A program made the position numbers and the translations under genes. Shown in pieces: positions 26,522 to 34,027 of a stretch of 64,000 nt of DNA. Positions within the stretch are counted from its first letter, which is position 1. Each line of letters opens with the position of its first letter. Source of the DNA: CAWCWK01 sp963842125 (GTDB lineage: Bacteria > Pseudomonadota > Alphaproteobacteria > Rhizobiales > CAWCWK01); contig CAWJFE010000001.1 of NCBI GenBank assembly GCA_963842125.1, forward strand, positions 186,001 to 250,000. Direction: 5' to 3'. The notes under the pieces are model-generated. The model did not search any database. It worked only from the letters and a program-made list of their open reading frames with translations, and had not been told where the DNA came from.

Positions 26522-27547
26522 CTATTCGGCGATCAGGCCTTCCTCGCGCAGGTATGTGGTCAGCGTATCGTAGACCTTCTGCGCGTTCTCGGACTGGGAC
26601 GCGATCGACTTCCATTCCTCGGCCGCGATGGCGCGGAAGCGGGCCCGCTCCTCGGGCGCCCAGTCGGTGACGGTGATCTCGCCACCGGCCTTGGCCTCCT
26701 CGACGGCCGCCAGATCGTTCGCGGCCAACGCGTCGACCTGCGCCGTGCGGAACTCGCGGGCGGCCTGTTCGATGCCGGCGCGCTGCTCGTCGGTCAGGCT
26801 GTCCCACTTGTCCTTGTTCATCGAGACCTCGATGAGCGGCATGGAGTGGAAGCCCGGGTAGACCGGGTTGGACGCTATGTCGTGCAGGCCCTGCGCCTGA
26901 TTGGTCGAGAAGACCGAGAAGTCGGCCGCGTCGATGACGCCCTTGTCGAGCGAGGTGAAGACCTCGGACGAGGGCAGGTTGACGGGGCTGGCACCGGCGG
27001 CGGCGAAGACCTGTTGCACGAGGCCCTCGGGCGCGCGCATCTTGAGGCCCTGGAGATCGTCGACGCCGTTGAGCGGCACCTTGGAGACGAAGGCCTCGAG
27101 GCCAGGCGTCGACGGGCCGATGAAGTAGATGCCGTAGGGCGCGTAGAGCTCGCGCATCAGCTCGGCGCCGCCATTGTCCATGAAGCCGAACATCTCGTCG
27201 GGCGCACCATAGGCACCGACCGGGTTGCCGATCAGGGAGAAGGCCGGGTCCTTGCCCGCGAAATAGGACGTGTCGGTGATCTGACCGTCGAGAATGCCGG
27301 CGCCCACGGCGTCGAGCGTCTCGTTATATTCGACCACGGAGCCGACGGGCAGCAGTTCGACCGTCACTTCGCCATTGGTGATCTCGCCCACCTTGTCGGC
27401 GAAGAGCTCCTTCTGGAGGATGTAATTGGGGTTGCCCGCCTGGTCGGCGGACTGGAAGGTCAGCGCCACCTGAGCGAAGGCGCTGCCCGGCAGGGCGAGC
27501 GCGCCGACGGCGACGGCGGCGAGAAGGGTTTTGCGGAATGCGGACAT
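26522..27547 (-). CDS. TRAP transporter substrate-binding protein (DctP type), first TRAP system
   Basis: Periplasmic binding protein of 341 residues with a Sec signal peptide (FRKTLLAAVAVGALALPGSA, cleavage after AFA near residue 25). It opens VALTFQSADQAGNPNYILQK and carries the GLKMRAPEGLVQQVFAAAGA region with the conserved Arg that binds a carboxylate. The substrate is therefore probably an organic acid. GGGAG before ATG 27547 supports the start. It heads the operon and is divergent from the predicted stress gene at 27716. Confidence 0.93.
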   Translation of the reverse strand: MSAFRKTLLAAVAVGALALPGSAFAQVALTFQSADQAGNPNYILQKELFADKVGEITNGEVTVELLPVGSVVEYNETLDAVGAGILDGQITDTSYFAGKDPAFSLIGNPVGAYGAPDEMFGFMDNGGAELMRELYAPYGIYFIGPSTPGLEAFVSKVPLNGVDDLQGLKMRAPEGLVQQVFAAAGASPVNLPSSEVFTSLDKGVIDAADFSVFSTNQAQGLHDIASNPVYPGFHSMPLIEVSMNKDKWDSLTDEQRAGIEQAAREFRTAQVDALAANDLAAVEEAKAGGEITVTDWAPEERARFRAIAAEEWKSIASQSENAQKVYDTLTTYLREEGLIAE

Positions 27548-27656
27548 CTGAAATCTCCCAAGTCTAGCCGCATCGTTCGAAGGGCGGCTTGGGGCCGACT
27601 ATTGCCCGCCGCACCCGGCCAACGCAAGGGCAGCCTGCGGCATCGCGGCCAGGCGC

Positions 27657-27682
27657 GGAACGCCTGGGCCGTCTGGCCCGTT
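27657..27682 (+). promoter_or_regulatory. Predicted EcfG (general stress) promoter of the 27716 gene
   Basis: GGAAC at 27657-27661 and CGTT at 27679-27682 are 17 bases apart, an exact fit to the EcfG consensus. The downstream ATG 27716 is 33 bp away. It is independent of, but of the same form as, the promoter before csbD. Confidence 0.65.
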
Positions 27683-27715
27683 CTTTGGCATCAGTTCGCG
27701 TACGAGGAAAGAGCC

Positions 27716-28111
27716 ATGGCCGAGCACCCAGACGGACCCGAGAACGACACCAGCGAGACGCGGCTCCAGACCGACGCCGCACATGGCACGACGCCCTTTG
27801 GCGAGGACAAGGACCGTCCCGCGCCCAGCGACTACCGGAACCCGAACATGGGGCCCGGCCCCGGCGGTCATCCCGGCCCGTCGGGACCTGCGGCGACCTC
27901 CGGGTCCGCCGGCGTGGCCGGTGAGCCGAGCGATCCCGACGTCACGAACGAGCCGCCGGACGCCGATCCGATCAAGCACCGCCCGCAGGACGCCGGCTAC
28001 GGATCGGGCGACAACGCGCTCGCACGCTCGGGCACCGAGGTCGTCAACATCTCGCCCGACGACCATGTCGAGGAAGCGCAGGCCATCCACAACAAGCGGA
28101 CGGGGCACTAG
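27716..28111 (+). CDS. Predicted disordered stress-associated small protein
   Basis: A 131-residue hydrophilic protein, rich in Gly, Pro, Asp and Asn, with no hydrophobic segment or known domain; it starts MAEHPDGPENDTSE and has a GPGPGGHPGPSGP stretch. AGGAAAG sits just before ATG 27716. The composition and an EcfG-type promoter suggest a desiccation or osmotic stress protein, which is inference. Its TAG stop is the edge of RIME-like copy C, and it faces the antiporter gene. Frames extending upstream overlap dctP and are shadows. Confidence 0.72.
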   Translation: MAEHPDGPENDTSETRLQTDAAHGTTPFGEDKDRPAPSDYRNPNMGPGPGGHPGPSGPAATSGSAGVAGEPSDPDVTNEPPDADPIKHRPQDAGYGSGDNALARSGTEVVNISPDDHVEEAQAIHNKRTGH

Positions 28112-28177
28112 ACCCGTTCCGGCGGAGGTGCGAACGCACCGAAGCGTAAGGAACCGCGACGAAACGAGACGTTAGGG
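28108..28177 (+). repeat. RIME-like intergenic repeat, copy C (module 1 only)
   Basis: Begins CTAGACCCGTTCCGGCGGAGG and keeps the GGTGC hairpin and GCGTAAGGAACCGCGAC core; the far edge GTTAGGGTC replaces GCTAGAGC. The left edge gives the TAG of the 27716 gene (28109-28111). The right edge gives the TAA of the antiporter gene on the minus strand (28172-28174). The repeat is all there is between these convergent genes. Confidence 0.85.
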
Positions 28178-29389
28178 TCCCGCACCCTCCTTCGCCGGCC
28201 CGCACAGCCAAGGCGCGGCGAAGGAGGAGAGGCCGTGGAGGACGGCCGAGACGGCGACCGTCAGCGTCGTGATCGCCAGAATATCCTCGCGGTGCGAGAT
28301 CATCGAGAACTGGGTGAGCGCGAAGAGCGCGAAGAGGGCCGTCGCCAGTCCGCGCGGGCCGAACCAGCCCATGACGAGGCGGGTGCGCCATGTCGCCCCG
28401 CTGCCGGCGAGCGAGAGGCCGATGGCGAGCGGGCGGACGATGAAGAGCGAGGCGAAGACGCCGCCGACGAGGAGCGGAGTTAGTGCGTCCAAGGCGTCCG
28501 GCAACAGTACGGCGCCGATATAGACGAAAGCGAGGAGCGTCATCAGCACCCCGTTCGTCTCGACGAAGGCGAGCGATCCTCCGGCATGCTCTCGCGCCCG
28601 GCCTCGCGCCATCGTCCCGTAAGCGATGCCGGCGACGAAGACGGCGACGAAGCTGTTGCCGCCAAGCGCGGCGGAGGCGAAATAGGCCAGGGGAATGAGA
28701 AGCAGCGTCGCGACCTTGGACGAGGGCACCGTGACGGCCGACAATCGGCTCATCTGCACGACCACGAAGCCGCCGACGAGGCCGACCACCAGTCCCAGGC
28801 CGAGCCCGACGCCGAGTTGCGCGAGCGCGAAGGTGATCCAGTTGGCCTGCGCCACGTTATGCTCGAAGCCGACGGCCGCGCAGCCGGCGAAAACGATGAA
28901 GGGGAGCGCGATTCCGTCATTGAGGCCGCTCTCCATGGTCAGCGTATCGCGCACCTGCGCCGGCACGGCCTCGTTGGCGAACATGTGCTGGCTGATCGCG
29001 GCGTCGGTCGGCACGAGGAGCGCGGCCAGAAGGACGAGCTGCCAGACCGGCCAGCCGGGCAGCAGGAGCGCGAAGAGCGCGAGGCCGAGGAGGCACCCGA
29101 GCGGCATGCCGAGAAGCAGCATCCGCCCCGCCCAGCGCGCCCGGTCTCGTACCGCGCGAACCTTGAGCTGAGAGGCATCGGCGAAGAGGACGACGGCGAG
29201 CGCCGCCTCGGCCACCACTTCGAGGAGACCCTCGCTCGCCACCTGCGGCACGAGGCCGGCTTGATCGAGCGCGAGGCCGGTCGCGATCGCGAGAATGGGG
29301 CCGGTGACGAAGACCTTCGCCGCCAGCCCCGTCATCAGGACGATCGCGAAGAGGACGGCGAGGAGCACGACATAGGCTTCGGCTTCCAT
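28172..29389 (-). CDS. CPA1-family cation:proton antiporter
   Basis: A 405-residue membrane protein with 11-12 hydrophobic segments of the Na+(K+)/H+ exchanger type. The ion-binding motifs VPTDAAIS (near 127) and MESGLNDGIALP (near 152) are intact, as is MGWFGPRGLATALF towards the C terminus. It would exchange Na+ or K+ for protons and help pH and salt balance. GGGAGAA precedes ATG 29389. The long cytoplasmic tail of eukaryotic-type NHE proteins is absent. The stop codon lies in repeat copy C. Confidence 0.92.
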   Translation of the reverse strand: MEAEAYVVLLAVLFAIVLMTGLAAKVFVTGPILAIATGLALDQAGLVPQVASEGLLEVVAEAALAVVLFADASQLKVRAVRDRARWAGRMLLLGMPLGCLLGLALFALLLPGWPVWQLVLLAALLVPTDAAISQHMFANEAVPAQVRDTLTMESGLNDGIALPFIVFAGCAAVGFEHNVAQANWITFALAQLGVGLGLGLVVGLVGGFVVVQMSRLSAVTVPSSKVATLLLIPLAYFASAALGGNSFVAVFVAGIAYGTMARGRAREHAGGSLAFVETNGVLMTLLAFVYIGAVLLPDALDALTPLLVGGVFASLFIVRPLAIGLSLAGSGATWRTRLVMGWFGPRGLATALFALFALTQFSMISHREDILAITTLTVAVSAVLHGLSSFAAPWLCGPAKEGAGP

Positions 29390-29425
29390 GACGTTCTCCC
29401 TGATCGATCAGGTCCCGTGCCGCGA

Positions 29426-29944
29426 TCAGACCGTCAGGCCGGCCTCGTAGCGATAGACGAGCCGGCGCTCGGCGAAGGCCTGGACGACCGCGTAGAGGAC
29501 ATGGCCGACAAGCGCGACCCAGGTGATGCCGGTAAAGCCGAGGAAGGGCGGATTGCCGGCTACGAGATGCGCCATGAAATACATCGCGAAGACCCAGAGC
29601 CCGACACCGTAGAGCATCGAAGAGAGGAGCCAGTTGATGTTGGGCACGATGCGATGGACGATCGGGCGCCAGATGAACATCCAGCCGATCGGATAGGCGA
29701 GGACGCCGGCGATGTAGTGGAGGAGATGGCCGCCCGGTGCATAGGCCTCGCCGAAGAGGACGCCCCAGGTCTGCGTCGCCAGCGGCACCGGGGCGAGGTT
29801 GGCAAAACCCATCATCGGCGACAGCGACTGGCCGTAGAAGTCAAAGGCGATCGTCGCGACGCAGCCCGACACCATCATGACGGCTAGCATGGCCCCCGTC
29901 AGGGGTGGGAGGTCGCTGGAGTTCGGGTCGTAGAAATTCGTCAT
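29426..29944 (-). CDS. Uncharacterised integral membrane protein
   Basis: A 172-residue protein with four or five membrane helices (about residues 18-38, 72-92, 101-121 and 133-155) and many Tyr, Trp and His residues (GGHLLHYIAGVLAYPIGWMF). I cannot name the family. ATG 29944 has an AGAGGAC site about 9 bp upstream; the extension to 30052 is discarded. The stop is followed by the antiporter gene after 36 bp on the same strand, so both may be co-transcribed. An unusually AT-rich patch lies upstream at about 30010-30055. Confidence 0.8.
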   Translation of the reverse strand: MTNFYDPNSSDLPPLTGAMLAVMMVSGCVATIAFDFYGQSLSPMMGFANLAPVPLATQTWGVLFGEAYAPGGHLLHYIAGVLAYPIGWMFIWRPIVHRIVPNINWLLSSMLYGVGLWVFAMYFMAHLVAGNPPFLGFTGITWVALVGHVLYAVVQAFAERRLVYRYEAGLTV

Positions 29945-30039
29945 CGGCTTATGTCCTCTCAAGGGATCGAGCGGTCCGGAAGCGCCGCTCATCAATCGGA
30001 ATAACTGCACATGGCGGCAACTGAACAATCTATACAACT

Positions 30040-30087
30040 GACAAAAGAACAAGCCCGGTCACACGGCGGTGAGCCGTGCGTGAGACC
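30040..30087 (-). terminator. Possible terminator after the GH4 gene
   Basis: On the minus strand the stem formed by 62-67 and 73-78 of the 30000 block (CACGGC/GCCGTG at 30062-30067 and 30073-30078), extended by GGTC/GACC, is followed by the T-rich stretch GCTTGTTCTTTTG. It lies 37 bp after the GH4 stop. The stem has an asymmetric internal loop, so confidence is moderate. Confidence 0.45.
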
Positions 30088-30123
30088 CGCTCGACCTCGA
30101 CGGAGCGACACGCAGACCTGATT

Positions 30124-31575
30124 TCACTCGGCCGCGACAGCCGTCCGTGGCCGCGCCCATTCGGGCAACCAGTCGCCATGCTCGGCGAGGAGCGCGTCGG
30201 TCATGTCCCAGATCTGCTGCAAGTCGAGTTCGGCCGCGGTGTGCGGGTCGAGCATGGCGGCGTGGTAGATGTGCTCGACCGTCTCGGTCGTCAGCGCGGC
30301 CACGGTCAGCTCCTGCACGTTGACATTGGTGCGCATCAGCGCCGTCAGCTGCGGCGGCAGGCTGCCGAGCCGCGTCGGCTGCAGGCCGTTGCCGTCCACG
30401 AGGATCGGAACCTCAACGGCGCAGGCCTCGGGCAGGCCGTCGATGAGGACGCCGCCTCGGCCCGGCGCGGAGTTGGCAACGTTGCCGTAGATCACGCTCG
30501 GCTCGCCGGTCACGACCGAGTTGGCGATCGAGGCCGCGTATTCGCCGCTGTCGACGACTTCGATCGTCTCGCCCGACACCATCGCCTCGGCCTCGGCCTG
30601 CCACGCCTCGACCTGCTCGACGCAGCGGAGGGGGTATTCGTCGAGAGGGATGCCGAAGCGCGCGATGAGGTCGTCGCGCCCCTCCTTGATGAAATAGGGC
30701 GTATATTCGGCGAAATGCTCCGAGCTCTCGGTCACGAAATAGCCGAGCCGCTTCATCATCTCATAGCGCACCTTGTTGGGGCAGCGATGGTGGAGGAGGG
30801 GCGGTCCGGGCAGGCGCCCTTCCGCATAGCCCGCGCGCAGCGCCGGGTAGAGGTCGGTGAAGCGCCCGTCCGCCTCGCGCCGCTCCAGCCTCGTGAAGAA
30901 GGCCATGTGGTTGATGCCGCCGGCCTTGTAGGCGATGTCGGCGGGGTCCATCCCGAGATCGTGCGCGATCTCCATCACCGTGTGCTGAACCGAGTGGCAC
31001 AGACCCACCTGCGCGATATCGGGGTACTTCTCCGCGATGGCCCAGGTGTTGATCGCCATCGGATTCACGTATTGGAGGAGGATCGCATCGGGGCAGAGCC
31101 GGCGCATGTCCTCGCAGATCGCCCAGAGGTGGGGCACGGTCCGCAGGCCCCGCATGATGCCGCCAATGCCGAGCGTGTCGGCGATCGTCTGCCGGAGGCC
31201 GAAGCGCTTGGGCACCTCGAAATCGGTGACCGTGCAGGGCTCGTAGCCGCCTATCTGAAAGGCGACGACGACGAAGTCGGCACCCTCCAGCGCGCGCGTC
31301 CGATCCGTCGTCGTCTCGACACGCGCCGCCGCACCGAGGCTCTGGGCGATCTTGCCGACGACGATCTCCGATTCGGCGAGCCGGGCCTCGTCGATATCCA
31401 TCAGCGCGAGCGTCGCCTGACGGAGCGCGGGACGGCTGAGGATGTCGCCGACGAGATTGCGCGTGAAGACGGTCGAGCCGGCGCCGATGAAGGCGATCCG
31501 GGGTCCCGGCGCGGCGCGGGAAGATGCCCTCTTGGACGGCATGGAGGATACGTTGGGAGACGTGACGGACGGCAT
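30124..31575 (-). CDS. Glycoside hydrolase family 4, alpha-galactosidase (MelA-like)
   Basis: NAD- and Mn-dependent glycosidase. The Rossmann motif is FIGAGSTVFTRNLVGDIL. The metal site includes the Cys and His of VGLCHSVQHT and the His of AGGINHMAFFTRLE. The segments TDFEVPKRFGLRQTIADTLG and YFVTESSEHFAEYTPYFI agree closely with what I know of Escherichia coli MelA, so melibiose- or raffinose-type galactosides are likely. ATG 31575 gives about 483 residues and has a weak AGG; ATG 31542 is an alternative. It stands alone, with no sugar transporter beside it, and has about 235 bp of non-coding DNA upstream. Confidence 0.88.
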   Translation of the reverse strand: MPSVTSPNVSSMPSKRASSRAAPGPRIAFIGAGSTVFTRNLVGDILSRPALRQATLALMDIDEARLAESEIVVGKIAQSLGAAARVETTTDRTRALEGADFVVVAFQIGGYEPCTVTDFEVPKRFGLRQTIADTLGIGGIMRGLRTVPHLWAICEDMRRLCPDAILLQYVNPMAINTWAIAEKYPDIAQVGLCHSVQHTVMEIAHDLGMDPADIAYKAGGINHMAFFTRLERREADGRFTDLYPALRAGYAEGRLPGPPLLHHRCPNKVRYEMMKRLGYFVTESSEHFAEYTPYFIKEGRDDLIARFGIPLDEYPLRCVEQVEAWQAEAEAMVSGETIEVVDSGEYAASIANSVVTGEPSVIYGNVANSAPGRGGVLIDGLPEACAVEVPILVDGNGLQPTRLGSLPPQLTALMRTNVNVQELTVAALTTETVEHIYHAAMLDPHTAAELDLQQIWDMTDALLAEHGDWLPEWARPRTAVAAE

Positions 31576-31809
31576 GGCGAGAAACCTGGCTGAGACTCGC
31601 AAGGAGCGAGGGATGGCGAGCGAGATCGTGGCCGAAGCGATTCCTGTCGTCCAACGCTGCATCGCGCGCAAAATCGCGTAGAGGCCGCACGCTGGCAAGC
31701 GGGTTTCTGGTCGGCGGCTTTGGAGGACCGGATGCGGCGCAAGACTTGTCCGGTGTCCGCATTCGGGCCGCGACCCGGGATGATGGTCGCTCGAACCAGT
31801 TCCGACCGA

Positions 31810-32880
31810 CTAACCCGGCGCCCGCCCCGTCTCGGGATCGAACCCTATCCGCGCCTTGTTGAACTCGCGCATGCGCGCCAGCACATCGACGCCGAGCTGA
31901 TCGTGGATGTGGAGGAGGTCGAGCAACACCCAGTTCTCGCGGATGAGCCCGTGCTCGATGCGCCAGAAATCGAGCGAGCGCGCCTCGAAGCGCCGGCCGG
32001 AAGGGGCGAGGCCGAGCCAGCCGGAGCCTGACAGCGTCTGGACCATGTCGGGCCAGCCCGTGACGGCGGCATAGGGGCCGTCGCCGAAGAAATGGTAGTC
32101 GATCTCGTCCACATAAGCACCCCGGTCGGGCATACCGGCGAGGAAGGGGATCTGGTGCCATTGGCGAAAGCCTCGGATGCCCCGCCCCGTGCCGATGCCG
32201 GATGGGCCGTACCAGGTCAGCTTCGGGTGCCAGAACCGCTCCAGCTCCATCACCTCGGGGCCGCCCTTCGACGGATGACGCTTCATGTGGTCGAGCATGT
32301 CGATGATGTGACGGCAGGACGCCGTGGAGGCGGCCTCGTCATGCGGGCCTGGCACGATCCCGTCCTGCGTCGCCGGGCCGGGTACGTGCCATTCGCGCCC
32401 CAAGCTCGGCACCAGCGGCCAGGCGCCTGGGTTGCGCGCGTCTGACTGCATCATGACCTCGGGAATGTCCCAGAGGGCCTGGATCTCGCTGACACGGCCG
32501 TCCTCGAAGCGGTAGAACTCGTGGAAGCGCATCGATGCGATGTGGCCCGTCGGCGGGATATCGAGCCAGGGCGCCTCGAACGTGCCGGTATAATAGCCGC
32601 CGCAACCGACCCAGTCCGCACCCTCCGGAGTCGTACCGGCCATGACGATCGTGTCACGGCGCTCCATGTCGGGCCAGGCTGCGAGCAGGGGGATGTAGGC
32701 GCCGTCGAAGAACGCCTTCGGGCCGCACATGTCGCCGAGCGGGTGGGCGAGGCGGACGAGGGCGTCGGGCGCGAGGAGGGTATCGAGCGCCGCGCGAACG
32801 CCGGTCTCCGCGAAATCGTATTGCGCGGCCCGCAAGGGGGCGATCAGCGCCTTGTGCCGCGTGTGGCGATCGACGGTCAC
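31810..32880 (-). CDS. Double SnoaL-like (NTF2-fold) domain protein
   Basis: A 356-residue protein with two consecutive SnoaL/polyketide-cyclase-like domains, the first about 15-145 (DALVRLAHPLGDMCG, MRFHEFYRFEDGRVSEI) and the second about 190-330 (WHPKLTWYGPSGIGTGRGI, LDFWRIEHGLIRENWVLLD). Single domains of this type are cyclases, isomerases or dehydratases. The role here is unknown. It starts at GTG 32880, overlapping the iron alcohol dehydrogenase stop in GTGA, so it is translationally coupled to that gene and is the last gene of the inferred catabolic operon. Confidence 0.85.
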   Translation of the reverse strand: MTVDRHTRHKALIAPLRAAQYDFAETGVRAALDTLLAPDALVRLAHPLGDMCGPKAFFDGAYIPLLAAWPDMERRDTIVMAGTTPEGADWVGCGGYYTGTFEAPWLDIPPTGHIASMRFHEFYRFEDGRVSEIQALWDIPEVMMQSDARNPGAWPLVPSLGREWHVPGPATQDGIVPGPHDEAASTASCRHIIDMLDHMKRHPSKGGPEVMELERFWHPKLTWYGPSGIGTGRGIRGFRQWHQIPFLAGMPDRGAYVDEIDYHFFGDGPYAAVTGWPDMVQTLSGSGWLGLAPSGRRFEARSLDFWRIEHGLIRENWVLLDLLHIHDQLGVDVLARMREFNKARIGFDPETGRAPG

Positions 32881-34022
32881 AGGCAGGCCTCGAAGAGCGA
32901 TCGCGTGTTCTCGGCCGTCATCTCGATCGGGTTGCCGCCGGTGCTCGGGTCGCGCAGGGCCATTTCGGTCAGCCGGTCGAGATCGGGGTTGTCGATGCCG
33001 AGGCCGCCCAGCGTTTCTGGGATACCGAGGCGGGCGTTGAGATCGGCCACGAACGCGTCGAACCCGTCGAAGCCGCCCGCGATGCCGAGATAGGCCGCGG
33101 CCGCATCGATGCGGGTCTCGATGGCCGCGCGGTTGAAGGCGAGGACGGGGCGCATGACGGCGGCGTTGGTCGTGCCGTGATGGGTGTGGTGGACGGCGCC
33201 CAAGGGGTGCGAGAGGGCGTGGATGGCGCCGAGGCCTTTTTGGAACGCGGTCGCGCCCATCATCGCGGCGCTCATCATATGCGCGCGGGCCTCGACATCG
33301 CCCGGGGTCTCATAGGCGGTGAGCAGGTTCTCCTTCACCAGCCGCAGGCCTTCGAGCGCGATGCCCTGGCTCATCGGATGGTAATGCGGCGAGCAATAGG
33401 CCTCGAGGCAATGCGCGAAGGCGTCCATGCCGGTGCCGGCGGTGATGGCGCGGGGCATGCCGACGGTCAGCTCCGGGTCGGCGATGACGACAGAGGGCAT
33501 GACCTTGGGGTGAAAGATGATCTTCTTGAGTTCAGTCGTCTCGTCGGTCAGCACGCTGGCGCGGCCGACTTCGGAGCCGGTGCCGGCCGTCGTCGGCACG
33601 GCGACGATGGGGGCGATGGCGTCGGCGTCGGCCTTCGTCCACCAGTCGCCGATATCTTCCAGCTCCCAGACCGAGATCTTCTGCCCGGCCATCAGCGCGA
33701 CGGCCTTGCCAAGATCGAGCCCCGAGCCGCCACCGAAGGCGACGACGCCGTCATGAGCGCCTTGCGTATAGGCGGCGACGCCGGCCTCGAGATTGGCACC
33801 CGTCGGGTTGGGGTCGACTTCGGCGAAAACGGCGCGGCCGAGGCCGGCCGCGTCCATGAGGTCGAGCGTGCGGGCCGTGACGGGCAATTGCGAAAGGCCG
33901 CGATCGGTGACGAGCAAGGGCCGCGTGATGCCGGCGGCGGCGCAGGCCTCGGCGATCTCCGCGATGCGGCCGGCGCCGAAGCGAATGGATGTCGGGTAGG
34001 ACCAGGTGCCCCAGAGCTTCAT
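32877..34022 (-). CDS. Iron-containing alcohol dehydrogenase
   Basis: Group III alcohol dehydrogenase of 381 residues. NAD(P) is bound through FGGGSGLDLGKAVALMAG (about 96-113), and the metal ligands include the Asp of that region and the His residues of AFAHCLEAY and HPLGAVHHTHHG. It probably oxidises an alcohol group on the gamma-glutamylated intermediate made by the neighbouring glutamine synthetase homologue; this is inferred from context. The start ATG 34022 lies 5 bp after the aldehyde dehydrogenase stop with GAAGG upstream. The frame up to 34628 is a shadow. Confidence 0.92.
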   Translation of the reverse strand: MKLWGTWSYPTSIRFGAGRIAEIAEACAAAGITRPLLVTDRGLSQLPVTARTLDLMDAAGLGRAVFAEVDPNPTGANLEAGVAAYTQGAHDGVVAFGGGSGLDLGKAVALMAGQKISVWELEDIGDWWTKADADAIAPIVAVPTTAGTGSEVGRASVLTDETTELKKIIFHPKVMPSVVIADPELTVGMPRAITAGTGMDAFAHCLEAYCSPHYHPMSQGIALEGLRLVKENLLTAYETPGDVEARAHMMSAAMMGATAFQKGLGAIHALSHPLGAVHHTHHGTTNAAVMRPVLAFNRAAIETRIDAAAAYLGIAGGFDGFDAFVADLNARLGIPETLGGLGIDNPDLDRLTEMALRDPSTGGNPIEMTAENTRSLFEACL

Positions 34023-34027
34023 GCGCG

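Noticed and set aside
28150..28173. GGAAC-N15-CGTT inside RIME-like copy C
   Set aside because: Spacing is wrong and the bases belong to the conserved repeat; no downstream plus-strand gene.
29945..30060. Sigma-70 promoter in the AT-rich patch before the 29944 gene
   Set aside because: TTGTTC and TATAGA-like words are present on the minus strand, but no pair has acceptable spacing.
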